In this document: positions 1-12,441 of the stretch, one piece after another
Layout of the letters: every line of letters begins with the position of its first letter
Position numbering within the stretch: position 1 is the stretch's first letter
From: JAFAGX01 sp035623335
GTDB lineage: Bacteria; Acidobacteriota; Terriglobia; Terriglobales; Acidobacteriaceae
DNA: 64,000 nt
Assembly (NCBI GenBank): GCA_035623335.1
Contig: DASPTQ010000106.1
Location: 1-64,000, forward strand
Direction: 5' to 3'
The notes under the pieces: model-generated
The model's database searches: none
Seen by the model: only the letters and a program-made list of their open reading frames with translations
Told to the model about the DNA's origin: nothing
Program-made: the position numbers and the translations under genes

Positions 1-17
1 ACGAAATGCTTTTTCAT
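1..17 (-). CDS. 5' end of an unidentified gene cut by the window edge
   Basis: Only the first codons (ATG AAA AAG CAT TTC) lie in the window, reading leftwards. The start is supported by an AGGAGAG ribosome-binding site about nine bases upstream. A dyad promoter of the island type lies 130-180 bases further upstream on the same strand. Nothing can be said about the product. Confidence 0.5.
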
Positions 18-148
18 GTTGATGTACTCTCCTTCTTCTGAGCCGCGTCTGGCTGAATTCAAAGTTGGCTTCCTAGGGGTCCCCGAGACTCTTTTTCCTT
101 ACCGATGACGGAAGCCCCGTATCCGACCGGTTCAGCTTGTCGGACAAG

Positions 149-202
149 ATCCTATGAAGCTTTGCCCTTTCTGCATACTGTCAAAAGTGTCAGTGGTGAC
201 AG
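149..202 (-). promoter_or_regulatory. Dyad promoter upstream of the left-edge gene
   Basis: Read leftwards, positions 193-178 give CTGACA-CTTT-TGACAG, followed after 23 bases by TAGGAT (154-149), a good -10 hexamer. A second overlapping dyad copy occupies 187-202 (GTGTCA-GTGG-TGACAG on the top strand). It belongs to the same family as the sites upstream of 3772, 7690, 13915, 17379, 18396, 20470 and 29360. It would serve the gene starting at 17, with a leader of about 125 bases. The operator role is inference from recurrence and fixed spacing. Confidence 0.55.
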
Positions 203-402
203 GGGGCAAGGTCCGGAGATCGCGCATCGAGAGGCAGGGACGGGGTGAGAGGGAAAGCGGCACGGTAATGGTGGGATCAGAGGCATAATGCCCGGCGGAT
301 GTTACAGTTACGGGTTAAGAAGGTCGGTTATGGCTGAAGAGAACCCCGGCTGATCGCCTCGAGTCTCCCCGATGACCGAGAATGGCAAGGGTGAGTCCTG
401 GC
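203..402. other. Intergenic stretch without a recognisable gene
   Basis: Together with 18-148 this is about 385 bases between the left-edge gene and the end of the beta-propeller gene. I see no coding potential apart from the dyad promoter listed separately. Confidence 0.5.
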
Positions 403-2373
403 TCACGGGTTCGATGGCTTGACAGCGCTTATCCGCGAGTGCTGGTCAGTTTCCTGCTGGAGGATCAGGCCATCGAATCGTGTGGTTGCCACAAGCCGCC
501 CATGGAGAAGGCTGAGTCGCCGCAACGGATATTCGGTGTCGGAAATGCCATGCCAGCTGTGACCGCCATCGTTACTCTCAAAGATGACGGTCTTCTCTGC
601 TACTGTCGCCAGAAGCCGTTGCTGGGCTTCATCGTAGGTCACGGAGGTTATGTTCGCGCTTGGCAGCCCAAGATGCATACGGTCCCATCGGGCACCTAGA
701 CTCCGACTCCGAAAAGCACCTTTACGGGAAGCGATGATGATTGTCCCATCCGGGGCGATCGTCATGCCTTGAATCCCGCTTACGTAGGCAGGGAAGCCAG
801 TCGAAACTCTCCACGTCTTGGTGTGGTCGAGCGAGACCAGCACCTTGCTGGTCGTGGCAACCACAATCACGTTGCGCCACACCTCGACCGAGACAATATA
901 GGGTCTGCCCAGCGCACCCACTCGGTTCCAGCTCTCCCCTTGGTCGGAACTTAAGTAGAGACCTGAGGAAGTAGCGGCATACCATCTGCGGGGCGTGATC
1001 TCAATGTCGTTTACCTTCTTGCTCGCAATCCCGCTCGGCGCGATCGCATGGTTTCCCAGAGCGGTTTGCCGATCAGCCTCGACCCTACGGTTAAGCGGGC
1101 TCCAGGCTGAGCGGTTGCGAGGCAGAACGAAGATTCCGCGGTTCGTTCCCGCCAGTACGGTTCCATCACCGGCTTGCCTCAGCACGAATACATCTCTGCC
1201 ATCCAAACCTTCGCTCTTCTGCGTCCAGTTTTGTCCGGCGTCGTTGGAAGCGAATACGCCTCCCCGTTCTCGGTCGTTGACCACTCCCACGTAGAGGAGG
1301 TCGGGATTGCCTTGGTCTGCCAGGATGGAAGACGTGTAGCGATGGGTGAAGCCAGAGTTGGATGCGGCGAAATTCAGCGGCCCATGCTCACTGGCCAAAA
1401 CGCCGGCGCGATCCGTTGCCAACAGTACGCGCTGGGGATCGCGGGGATCGATCAAAATATCGTTGACGACGATGTCAGGACCGGTGAAGCGCTTCCAGGT
1501 GGTTCCCCCGTCGTTCGTCACCCAGAGACCTTCCGTGGTTCCAGCATAGATCACGGCCGGGTCCTTGGGATCTTGTTTCAGGACCCGCGTACGCCGCGCG
1601 GAAAAGGGAATCTCGAGGATTCTTTCGAACCGACGGCCGCCGTCGAGACTCTTATAAATTCCGGAGCAGGCGCTGGCCAACACCGTTTGCGGGCGCGATT
1701 CGTCGACGATGATCGAGAATATATCCGAGTCGTCAATGATTCCCCCTTCGATGCGACGCCAGCTGACCCCACCATCCGATGTCTTCCAGCCCAAATGCCA
1801 GGTTCCGGCATATATGACGTTGGCGTTTTCGGGATCGATCGCAATCGATTCAACATTCTTAATCTCGCTATGGTGGCGCGAGATCTTATGCCACTCCCGA
1901 CCTCCATTGGTGCTGCGAAAAATCCCGTCGAGTGCACCGACTACCAATACGTTCGGATCCGAGGCAGCGACCGCCACGGCGCGAATCGACTTCCGATGCA
2001 TCTCCGGAATCGCCTTCCAGCTCCTACCCCCATCGAATGACGAGAACAACTCGCCGGCGTTGTGGCCCTTTAAGCTCCAGGCGCCCGCATAGATGTGCTG
2101 GGAATTTCGAGGGTCAACCACGATATGGTCGACGACATAGTCGTCGCCAGTCCCTAGGTGCGCGAAATGTGCCCAACTGTGGCCGCCGTCCCTCGACTGG
2201 AAGATCGTCCCTGCGCTGGTACCCAAGAGAATGTGGTCCGGATCATGCAAATCATACGCGAGACTCCGGGCGTCGCCGCCGTCCGGCCCTAAGGCGACCC
2301 ATTGTCCTGCCCACGCCTTTCCACAGATCAGCACGATCAAGAACAGAAGCCAACGACTGCGAAGCTCCAGCAT
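403..2373 (-). CDS. Secreted beta-propeller protein with Asp-box (BNR/sortilin-like) repeats
   Basis: The 656-residue product begins with a signal peptide (hydrophobic stretch LLFLIVLICGKAWA) and then contains many repeats ending in the Asp-box S-x-D/N-x-G-x-x-W: QSRDGGHSW, SSFDGGRSW, RSTNGGREW, KTSDGGVSW, VTNDGGTTW, LSSDQGESW and ESNDGGHSW among them. This is the pattern of VPS10/YCF48-like propellers and sialidase-type folds. The start at 2373 is chosen because AAGGAG lies seven bases upstream and the signal peptide follows directly; a longer reading to 2571 would overlap the next gene and has no such site. No catalytic sialidase residues were identified, so a binding or scaffolding role outside the cytoplasm is as likely as an enzyme. 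Confidence 0.8.
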   Translation of the reverse strand: MLELRSRWLLFLIVLICGKAWAGQWVALGPDGGDARSLAYDLHDPDHILLGTSAGTIFQSRDGGHSWAHFAHLGTGDDYVVDHIVVDPRNSQHIYAGAWSLKGHNAGELFSSFDGGRSWKAIPEMHRKSIRAVAVAASDPNVLVVGALDGIFRSTNGGREWHKISRHHSEIKNVESIAIDPENANVIYAGTWHLGWKTSDGGVSWRRIEGGIIDDSDIFSIIVDESRPQTVLASACSGIYKSLDGGRRFERILEIPFSARRTRVLKQDPKDPAVIYAGTTEGLWVTNDGGTTWKRFTGPDIVVNDILIDPRDPQRVLLATDRAGVLASEHGPLNFAASNSGFTHRYTSSILADQGNPDLLYVGVVNDRERGGVFASNDAGQNWTQKSEGLDGRDVFVLRQAGDGTVLAGTNRGIFVLPRNRSAWSPLNRRVEADRQTALGNHAIAPSGIASKKVNDIEITPRRWYAATSSGLYLSSDQGESWNRVGALGRPYIVSVEVWRNVIVVATTSKVLVSLDHTKTWRVSTGFPAYVSGIQGMTIAPDGTIIIASRKGAFRSRSLGARWDRMHLGLPSANITSVTYDEAQQRLLATVAEKTVIFESNDGGHSWHGISDTEYPLRRLSLLHGRLVATTRFDGLILQQETDQHSRISAVKPSNP

Positions 2374-2522
2374 CCTGCTGCTCCTTAGGCAATGGCAGAT
2401 CTTTTCTGAGGTTCGCGCACGACCATCCCGTCGCCGAGGAACCTCGGACTGCCGTCGGGTCGGCCGAACTCCAAGACGAGCGCAAACTCTGAAAGGTTCC
2501 GTTGCGCTGGTTTCAGACATCT

Positions 2523-2981
2523 CTAGTAGTCCACGATCGCTCGGCATAGCCACTCTCCTTGGCTCGGGCAATGCTGGCGGGAATTGCCGATAATCAGTTG
2601 CGCCTCCTCCTCGGGGATATTTTCGTTGATGTGCCGCAGTACAAACCGCTTGAACTCCTGGTCACGCGCTGCCAGTCCGAGGAGCACATCGACCTGTTCC
2701 CAGTGGTGGGCAAGCAGGCGGCTGATCGCGTAACTGTATTCTTCAGACAATTTTCCGTGGTCGCAACTCTCGAATCGCTGGAAGGAGCGATAGACGCTTT
2801 CCCAATCTCCCAAATGACTGACTTCGCGACGTGCCTGTCTGCTTTCGGTTGAGGCGCAAGTCTTTAAACCTTCGGCTCGAATGTAAGTGGTCAGGGTCAA
2901 TGCGAGGAGCACGGCTAGAGCACCACCCAGGAGTAGGATCGCACGCATATGCAACCAGAAAAACACAAACCTACGGCGCAT
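2523..2981 (-). CDS. Hypothetical membrane-anchored protein
   Basis: This encodes 152 residues with one N-terminal transmembrane segment (about residues 13-34, AILLLGGALAVLLALTL) and a soluble, charged helical tail with three cysteines in its C-terminal half and one near residue 42. I do not recognise the family. It is co-directional with the downstream propeller gene (150 bases apart) and the two may be co-transcribed. An internal methionine at residue 12 is an alternative start. An AAGG sequence nine bases upstream weakly supports the start given. Confidence 0.55.
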   Translation of the reverse strand: MRRRFVFFWLHMRAILLLGGALAVLLALTLTTYIRAEGLKTCASTESRQARREVSHLGDWESVYRSFQRFESCDHGKLSEEYSYAISRLLAHHWEQVDVLLGLAARDQEFKRFVLRHINENIPEEEAQLIIGNSRQHCPSQGEWLCRAIVDY

Positions 2982-3133
2982 TCAAGATTACCTTCAGATC
3001 CCTGTTCTTGGCTGTGCGCGGCCGTAAATAGCCGATAGGGGGCAGAGGCAACGAAGACCTGACCGAGGTGCCATGCACACTCGGGTCGCGACCAAGAAAA
3101 GGAGAGCCGGTCGCGTGCTTGGGCAGCCCAGGC

Positions 3134-3772
3134 TCAGACAGGAGAGATGACCCGCTCTCGGATGGCGAACTTGACCAACTCCGAATTGTTCTTGAGACCA
3201 AAATCTTCCATGATTCGGTATTTGTGGAAGGCGATGGTGCGCGGGGTGACGTGTAGCTGGTTCGCGGTCTCTTTCATGGTTCGACCTTCGGCCAACAGCT
3301 GCAACACCTCTCGCTGCCGCGTGGTGAGTTCTCTCTGGCGGTCGGTTCTCGGATCGCGAACAAATTCATCTTGCAATCGCTGAGCGATCTTCGGGGTAAC
3401 ATACGACCGGCCGCGTAAAGCTTCGCGTATGGCTTTGACCAGTTCTGAGGCGGCCGACTTCTTCAATAAGTAACCCGAAGCCCAATTTCGCAAGGCTTCG
3501 CGAGCGAGATCAGGATCCTCACACATGGTGAGAACGATGAGCTTGGTTCCCGGCAAAAGTCTCTTGAGTTCGAGACCGGCTTCCATGCCGCTCAATTCAG
3601 GCATCCCGATATCGAGCACGATGACGTCAGGCTTCGACCTCGGCGCCGCGGATAGAAGCGCGCGTCCATCCGAGACCGTCCCGACGATATCAAATTCCGG
3701 CTCCAGCAGCCTCTTGAAAGCTTCCAGAACCAACGTGTGGTCATCCGCCAGCAAAACACCAGGCCGCCCCAT
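3134..3772 (-). CDS. NarL-type response regulator (copy A1)
   Basis: The 212-residue protein has a receiver domain (about 1-120) with the acidic pocket LLADDH, phosphoacceptor Asp54 in VLDIGMP, the Thr in VLTMCED and the Lys in YLLKKSA. A LuxR-type helix-turn-helix follows (about 145-205: LTTRQREVLQLLAEGRT, then TPRTIAFHKYRIMEDF). The start at 3772 has GGAGG eight bases upstream; the extra N-terminal codons in the open frame lack homology. It is roughly 80% identical by eye to the product of 19832-20470, and both genes share a dyad promoter of the same geometry about 115 bases upstream, which suggests a common input and possibly autoregulation. No kinase gene is adjacent. Confidence 0.9.
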   Translation of the reverse strand: MGRPGVLLADDHTLVLEAFKRLLEPEFDIVGTVSDGRALLSAAPRSKPDVIVLDIGMPELSGMEAGLELKRLLPGTKLIVLTMCEDPDLAREALRNWASGYLLKKSAASELVKAIREALRGRSYVTPKIAQRLQDEFVRDPRTDRQRELTTRQREVLQLLAEGRTMKETANQLHVTPRTIAFHKYRIMEDFGLKNNSELVKFAIRERVISPV

Positions 3773-3857
3773 ATTCCCGTCCTCCGTGCGAGCGACTCGA
3801 CCGAGTGGCGTAGCGAGGCTCGCAGCTCTGCGTGACCCTTTCGCAGACCTTGCGACA

Positions 3858-3901
3858 ATTATCTTCGCCGACGGTCGCAAAAGAACTGTTAACAGTGACA
3901 G
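3858..3901 (-). promoter_or_regulatory. Dyad promoter of response regulator A1
   Basis: Read leftwards: CTGTCA-CTGT-TAACAG (3901-3886), then 22 bases, then GATAAT (3863-3858). The paralogous gene starting at 20470 has the same element with an identical 22-base gap and identical GATAAT. The start codon at 3772 is about 85 bases beyond the -10. Confidence 0.6.
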
Positions 3902-4191
3902 TGGTTTCGGTCGCAGATTGGTGAACCACGAACTGTACGATCCCCGCTGAACCCCAGTCGATCGACGCAACGGTACGCCGAATCAGCGAATTCATTCTCT
4001 GGTGGCGATCGAACCAAGCTGGGTTTGACGCACAGGTCACGATGGTATAGAGATAGCCATCAGCGGCGAAATATCCTGGGTAACTCGACCGGCGGCACGT
4101 GGAGGATGGCGGACGCAGTTTCAGCCAGCGAATGGTCGTGGCTTCCAGGCACGGGTTGATCTGCCCAGGCTTTGGGGGGGGGAACCAGAGT

Positions 4192-5895
4192 ATGAGTTTC
4201 ACAGTTTGCCCAACCATTCATCGCAAACTCCCCACCTTTTCGCGGAATCTTCGAGCGGCCGGATTTGCGATCCTGGTATTTGCCCTGGCGCTGCCCGCCG
4301 CCGCTCAGACGGCGGGTCGAGGCACTTCTCAAAAATCAGTTCCCGCCCCGCAGCCGACGGAAAGCGACCCGCGCAGCACCCCGCGAGGCACCATTACGGG
4401 TTTCATACGTGCCGTCGACCGCGATGATTTCGTTTCGGCCGCTCGATACATGCAGCTCAACGACAAGCAAAAGCCAAAGACAGAAGAATTGTGCCGGGAC
4501 CTCCGAGAACTGTTGAACCACTATTTCCATGCTCCCCTGGGACGATCAGCGATTCACCCTCCGGGGACCCAGGCGATGGTTTACCCCTCGACCGCGACCG
4601 ATTGCCGCTCAAGATCGAGGGCCAGCGAGTCGACATAATCCTGGTGCGGGTCAACGACCCACAGGCTGGTTCGATTTGGCTGGTTGCCTCCGACACACTC
4701 GCCCAGGTTCCGGCTCTCTACCAGGACATCGAGAAGACCTGGCTTGAGCAAGTGATGCCCCCAGCGCTCCTGGACAGCACTTTCCTGGGAGTTTCCTCGG
4801 CGTTATGGGTAGCTTGGATGGCATCGATTGCCCTGCCCCTACTGCTGGTCTGGTCGATGTCGCGTCTGGGGATGTTCCTTTTGCGGAAAACCGTCGGCGA
4901 CTCGGCCTCGACGATTCGAAGCGCTGGCATGGCCTTTCATTGTCGTGCTGACCATAACGTTTCACCTCTTGCTATTGCCCCTGCTCGGGATGTCCCTGGG
5001 CTTCCGACTCATCTACGAGCGTGCTTGCTTCGTTCTTTTGGTCGTCGGCGTGGCTTGGCTTCTCCACCGTATTTTCGCTCTGTCTTTCGAGCAGGCCCGA
5101 AGTCTGATGGAACGTCGCCACCGCTCCGACACCGAGTCGCTGATGCTGCTCGGGCAACGTGTCTTCAACGTGCTCCTCACCCTGGCGACGCTGTTTGCCG
5201 TTCTCATTCTCGGTGTCGATACGAAAACGGCTCTGGCGGGCGTCGGCATTGGCGGTGTGGCGGTTGCCTTCGGCGCTCAAAAAACCGTGGAGAATCTGCT
5301 GGGGGGCATTTTTCTGCTGACCGACAAGGCTCTGGCCGTCGGTGACACGTGTTGCATTTCGAACCGGGTGGGCACGATTGAGGATATTACGCTGCGGTCG
5401 GTGCGGCTTCGAACCAACGAACAATCGCTCTTGTCGATACCCGCGGGAGCCTTGTCGCAGGCAAATATCGAAAATTTCGCCACTCGACGAAAGATGCTGG
5501 TGCAAACCAATTTGCAACTGTGCTATGGAGCGACGGCCACGCAGCTGAGGTCGGTGCTCGAGGGGATTCAAGAGCTATTGGCAGAGAATCCGAAAATCGA
5601 AACACCGAGCGCTCGAATTCGACTGGTCAACTTCGGGGCGCGTGCCATTGAACTCGAGCTCTACGCCTATGTTCTCACACAGGACAACAATGAATTCCTG
5701 GCCGTCCGCGAAGACCTTTTCCTGCACATCGCAGAGGTGGTCGAAGCTTCGGGAAGCAGCTTCGCTCGGCCGACCGAGTTTATCTATGCCGAGCCACTGG
5801 CGGGTCGAGGGCGGGGAAGCGTCGGCCCAGCGGAGGCGATCGAACCTGGGGAGCGAGCGGACCGGTTGGAACCTATCATGAAACGAGCCATCTAG
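4192..5895 (+). pseudogene. MscS-family mechanosensitive channel gene with two frameshifts
   Basis: Reading begins at an ATG (4192) with a signal peptide (ILVFALALPAAAQ) and a periplasmic N-terminal domain. Around 4540 homology moves to another frame (DGLPLDRDRLPLKIEGQRVD through the first membrane segments), and around 4915 it returns to the original frame (ALAWPFIVVLTITFH onwards). The C-terminal half is a clear MscS core: membrane helices, the pore-helix region GVGIGGVAVAFGAQKTVENL and the beta domain with DKALAVGDTC. The two indels compensate, so about 125 codons are out of frame. Either the gene is dead or the assembly has two single-base errors; the first break lies beside CCCC and GGG runs. 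It lies between response regulators A1 and B1 and runs with B1. Confidence 0.75.
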
Positions 5896-5932
5896 GAGAC
5901 GAACGACGGTGACTTTGTTCATGAACCGGGAG

Positions 5933-5977
5933 TCGTTGAAAATAACAGTAGCCTGACCACGGCTTCCGTTTTATTGA
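5933..5977 (+). promoter_or_regulatory. Degenerate dyad promoter upstream of response regulator B1
   Basis: Only the right half-site is recognisable (TAACAG, 5943-5948), followed after 23 bases by TATTGA (5972-5977). The sequence AATAACAGTAGCC closely resembles AATACCAGTAGCC at the equivalent place upstream of the paralogue at 20874, so this pair appears to carry its own variant of the element. Weak on its own. Confidence 0.3.
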
Positions 5978-6061
5978 TGGCCAGCAACTGATTGACCCTT
6001 GGGTCGCTCTGCGTTTCTCCGGGAAAACAAGAAACAAAAGTTGTTTGTCCAGGAGGTTGCC

Positions 6062-6706
6062 GTGCTCGGTGCCAGCCGCCCGCGCATAGTCATCGCCGAT
6101 GACCACACTCTCATCGCAGAAGCCTTCAACAAGCTGCTCGAAAAAGATTTCGAGGTGGTGGCAACGGTTCACGATGGCCGTAGTCTGATGCAGGCAGCGC
6201 GAAAGTTGCACCCCGACGTAATTCTCGTAGATATCGGCATGCCCCTATTGAATGGGTTGGAGGCAGCGCAACGAATCAAACGAACCCTGCCCGACGTCAA
6301 GATCATATATGTGACCATCAATCACGATGCGGATCTCGTCCGAGAGGCTTTCCGGGGTGGTGCCTCGGGATATTTACCCAAGACCGCAGCCGCCTCGGAA
6401 CTGGTCTCCGCCATTTACAAGGCTTTGAATGGCGAGTCTTACGTTTCCCCTCAGCTCAAAGCCGGCGTCCGCGATTCTAGGCTGAAAGCGGCGGAGCTCG
6501 TTCCCGAAGCCCACTTGACGGATCGGCAAGTCGAAGTGCTGCAGTTGCTCGCCGAAGGACGGTCGATGCGAGACGCAGCTTCGGTGCTAAATCTAACCGC
6601 TCGTACCGTGGCATTTCACAAGTACCGAATTATGGAGAATCTGCATCTCCGCAATGATGCTGAAGTAGTGCAGTACACGCTGCGGCACCATGTCGTATTT
6701 GGCTGA
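6062..6706 (+). CDS. NarL-type response regulator (copy B1)
   Basis: The 214-residue protein has a receiver domain with the IADDH pocket, phosphoacceptor Asp57 in LVDIGMP, Thr in YVTINHD and Lys in YLPKTAA, then a LuxR-type helix-turn-helix (LTDRQVEVLQLLAEGRS, TARTVAFHKYRIMENL). A GTG start at 6062 is chosen over upstream TTG because AGGAGG lies five bases before it and because the paralogue at 20874 begins at the same residue (P/L-GASRPRI). The genes at 3772 and 6062 diverge, as do their paralogues at 20470 and 20874. Confidence 0.88.
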   Translation: MLGASRPRIVIADDHTLIAEAFNKLLEKDFEVVATVHDGRSLMQAARKLHPDVILVDIGMPLLNGLEAAQRIKRTLPDVKIIYVTINHDADLVREAFRGGASGYLPKTAAASELVSAIYKALNGESYVSPQLKAGVRDSRLKAAELVPEAHLTDRQVEVLQLLAEGRSMRDAASVLNLTARTVAFHKYRIMENLHLRNDAEVVQYTLRHHVVFG

Positions 6707-7105
6707 GTGCTTCGTGAAGATCGCGAACCGCTGGTCATTCTTCACGGTCTTTCTTTCCTGCGCCTGATCCTGAAATCGATAGCTGCTTGCCGTGCAGACC
6801 AAACACGCAGTCCATCGTGCGGTACGTCCTAGATCTCCTTCCTCTATGGAACCTCGACCACGGCGAAGCGCAATGCGAGCCATGGAAGAGCCAGAGGTGT
6901 CCGAGGATCGATGCGGCATAGACGGGATTCCGGCAAAAGGTCGGAGGCCATCGAAATTGTGGAATATCTCGGTGAAACCCTCGCGCCAACCCTGGGCAAG
7001 GACGAAGCCACTGGGCGATGTGTGCTTTTAACAGTTGTTCGCATGCGCAAACTACGCTAAACGGGAGATGCTCATGACAGCGAGGGGAGATTCGAGACTG
7101 ACGCT
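6707..7105. other. Intergenic stretch without a recognisable gene
   Basis: About 400 bases. No convincing open frame on either strand. Near 7029-7063 a TAACAG half-site is followed at the island's usual distance by TAAACG, a possible but weak promoter for the receiver-only gene at 7106. Confidence 0.4.
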
Positions 7106-7525
7106 ATGCGCTCGCTTGACCGAAGACCGACGGTAGTTCTTGCCGATGACCACGCTCGCGTGTTGAGCCGAGTCGGGGAACTTCTGGCGGATGAATGCAA
7201 TGTCGTGGCGGGCGTGAGCGACGGCATTAAGGTCGTGCAGGCGGCTTTAAAGTACAAGCCGGACATCGTGGTCTTGGACATCGCGATGCCGGGCCTCGAT
7301 GGCATTCAGGCGGCCCGCGAAGTGAGGCGATTCGCTCTTCCCGCCCGACTGATTTTCCTCACGGTGCAGGAAGATGCTGATTATATTCGGGCTGCTCAGG
7401 ACCTTGGCGCAAGTTATGTCGTCAAGCGTCGTATGCACATCGACCTGCCGCTCGCCATTAAGGAAGCACTTGCCGGGCGAATGTTTTTCTCCCCGCGGGT
7501 CCTGACTCATTCTCGCGCAATTTGA
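7106..7525 (+). CDS. Receiver-only (CheY-like) response regulator
   Basis: The 139-residue protein is a single receiver domain: acidic pair in LADDH (residues 14-15), phosphoacceptor Asp58 in VVLDIAMPG, Thr in FLTVQED and Lys in YVVKR. After the last helix only about 20 residues remain, so it has no output domain. Its receiver resembles those of the neighbouring NarL-type proteins, so it may be a trimmed paralogue that acts as a phosphate sink or binds a partner. The frame is intact, and no helix-turn-helix remnant was seen downstream before 7690. Confidence 0.8.
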   Translation: MRSLDRRPTVVLADDHARVLSRVGELLADECNVVAGVSDGIKVVQAALKYKPDIVVLDIAMPGLDGIQAAREVRRFALPARLIFLTVQEDADYIRAAQDLGASYVVKRRMHIDLPLAIKEALAGRMFFSPRVLTHSRAI

Positions 7526-7621
7526 AAAGGTTCTTTGGAGCATCGCGGGTCGAGGCTTTGCCTCTTGGAGTGGTTGAAGGTAACTCAGACTGGGCGTCGT
7601 TTGCCATCCCGCAAGCGCCAC

Positions 7622-7664
7622 CTGTCATATATGACAGTTCCCGGTGACGGCTGGAGTCGATAGT
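7622..7664 (+). promoter_or_regulatory. Dyad promoter of the lipoprotein-glucosidase-GH13 operon
   Basis: A perfect palindrome CTGTCA-TATA-TGACAG (7622-7637) is followed after 21 bases by GATAGT (7659-7664). The start codon of the lipoprotein gene is exactly 53 bases beyond the dyad end, the same distance as at the site before 17379. The right half contains the letters TGACA of a -35 box, but the spacing to the -10 is too long for a plain sigma-70 promoter. Confidence 0.65.
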
Positions 7665-7689
7665 CTTCCTCTCCGTTGAGAAGGCTGGC

Positions 7690-8101
7690 ATGAAAAGGCG
7701 CAATGTTCCACGTTTTCTGGTGTTTTTGATTTTCTCTCTTACGGCTTGCTCGAAGAATAAGCCGTACTCGTCTACTGCGGATGCAAATCAGCCCTCACCA
7801 ACGTCGACCGATAGATCGACTCCCACCCCGAAGGTTCCCACCACGGTGGCGGCGCCGACTCCGCCGGAGCCGCCACCCCAGCCACCCGCATTCCAGCCAG
7901 GCGTGACTCCGAGCGGCAAGGTTCTCGCGGTGCGAAACCAATCAACCTTGGGTCCGCCGGCAAATCAGCAGAGAGAGAGAGAGAAAGAGGATAATGTTGA
8001 CCCTACCTTGGCGCCGGCCCCGAGTGTAGACGGGACAACAATTGTTCCCGCGGGTGCGGTTGCTGGGGAGGCTCACCCCAATCCACACGGAGGAAGACGG
8101 T

Positions 8102-8115
<14 letters not shown>
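7690..8115 (+). CDS. Proline-rich lipoprotein
   Basis: The 141-residue product has a lipoprotein signal (FLVFLIFSLTAC, lipobox LTAC with Cys20), a Pro/Thr-rich stretch to about residue 75, then a short conserved-looking part (GKVLAVRNQSTLG ... GTTIVPAGAVAG). The latter pattern resembles secreted acidobacterial proteins that usually continue much further, so this copy may be C-terminally short; that is an impression, not a measured comparison. A (GA)7 tract at 7971-7984 lies inside the coding region. The 3' end overlaps the next gene by 14 bases, which points to co-expression with the two glycosidase genes. Confidence 0.65.
7971..7984. repeat. (GA)7 dinucleotide tract inside a lipoprotein gene
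   Basis: Seven GA units within the coding frame, giving Arg-Glu repeats. Family-like sequence lies in the same frame on both sides, so the present length is the in-frame one. Such a tract could slip and switch the frame, but seven units is short for a contingency locus. Confidence 0.5.
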
Positions 8116-10826
<2,711 letters not shown>

Positions 10827-10843
<17 letters not shown>

Positions 10844-12350
10844 ATACCCGGTCGTGTACGAAATCAACACCTGGGTGTGGCTGAACGAGCTGACCAAAAA
10901 GTACGAGGCCTCCCTCGATCTGGGCTCGGTGCCCTCGGCCGAGTGGGATGCACTCGCCCAGCTCGGATTCAACGCCGTCTGGTTCATGGGAGTTTGGGAG
11001 AGAAGTCCGGCGGGCATTTCGATCGCCAATCGAAATAGCAGTTTGCTCGAGGACTTCCATCGCGCCCTGCCTGACTTTCGCCCGAAAGACAACGTCGGAT
11101 CCCCCTATTGTGTCCATCGTTATCTGGTCGATCAACGCCTGGGAGGCCGGAAGGGTCTAGCCATTGCTCGCAACGAATTGGCCAGACGCGGCATGCGTCT
11201 GATCCTCGATTTCGTGCCCAATCATGTCGCCACCGACCATCCCTGGATTCACGATCACCCGGAATATTTCATCTCCGGTACAGCGGAAGATCTCGAGCGC
11301 AATCCCTCCGCGTACTTCAAGACCGGAGAATTCATCTATGCCTGCGGTCGCGATCCTTATTTCCCGGCCTGGCCCGACGTGGCGCAACTGAATGCGTTTC
11401 ATCCGGGGCACCGGCAGGCCGTTATCGAAACCCTCAGCGACATTGCCTTCCAGTGTGATGGAGTGCGTTGCGACATGGCGATGCTGTTGCTCAACAACGT
11501 CTTCGAGCGCACCTGGAAGGACCGGGCGGGAGCGCGCCCCACGACAGAATATTGGGATGAGGTGATCGCGCCCCTCAAGAAAGCCTATCCTTCTTTTGTC
11601 TTTATCGCCGAAGCTTACTGGGATCTGGAATGGGAGCTTCAACAACACGGCTTTGACTTTTGCTACGACAAAAGGCTCTACGACCGGTTGTGCCACGAGA
11701 ACGCGGAAAGCATTCGCCTTCATCTGACCGCCGATCTCGGCTATCAAGGGCGGCTGCTTCGTTTCATCGAGAACCACGACGAACCCCGCGCGGCTGCTAC
11801 ATTTCCGCCCCAGCGGGAGAGGGCCGCCGCGGTCGCCATCGCGACCCTTCCCGGAGCAAGGCTCTTTCATGATGGGCAATTTGAGGGAAGAAAAATCCGA
11901 CTCCCCGTTTTTCTCGGTAGGCTTCCAGAGGAGCCCGCGGATGAGCCACTGCGCAGCTTTTATCAGAGCCTGATGAAGAGTCTCACCAAGGTGGTGCGCG
12001 CGGGCGAATGGAGTCTCTGCCAATGCAGCGGCTGGCCCGATAATCAGGGCTTTCGAAATCTCTTGGCCTGGACATGGCAGCAAGGTCAGCAGAGATATCT
12101 GGTTGTCATTAATTTCAGCGACTCCACGGTTCAAGGCCGGGTTCAAGTGCCGTGCCCGAGCCTGGGCGGGAAGGCTTGGCGTCTCGTCGACACTCTGTCA
12201 GGTGCCCAGTACGACCGAGACGGAGAGGAAATGTTGCATCCCGGGCTCTATGTTGAACTGGGTCCCTGGAACTACAACTGCTTTGAAGTTCAGTCCTTAG
12301 CGGCACTCCATTCTGCCCATCATGATCAGCGCATGAACTCCGCCGCCTAG
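10827..12350 (+). CDS. GH13 alpha-amylase-family glycosidase
   Basis: The 507-residue protein is a GH13 (beta/alpha)8 enzyme: the substrate-pocket motif DFVPNH, the nucleophile Asp216 in DGVRCDMA, acid/base Glu262 in FIAEAYWD and the transition-state Asp318 in IENHDEP are all present. A C-terminal all-beta domain follows. It lacks a signal peptide and so is cytoplasmic. The ATG at 10827 is taken with AGAGGG six bases upstream; a second ATG six bases earlier is possible. It overlaps the glucosidase gene by 17 bases. Exact specificity (amylase, trehalose-forming or transferase) cannot be read from the sequence. Confidence 0.82.
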
Positions 12351-12441
12351 AGCCATCGTCCACGGCTGCGGCGCCGGTTTCTGTCCTGCCAGAGCCACGC
12401 ACTTTTTTCTTCTGGCCTCGGGATAAGCTAGATACTACAGA

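Noticed and set aside
1174..2040. 288-codon open frame on the plus strand inside the beta-propeller gene
   Set aside because: It is antisense to clear Asp-box repeats and has no family-like sequence of its own.
11157..12146. 329-codon minus-strand frame opposite the GH13 gene
   Set aside because: All three GH13 catalytic residues lie on the plus strand; no support for an antisense gene.
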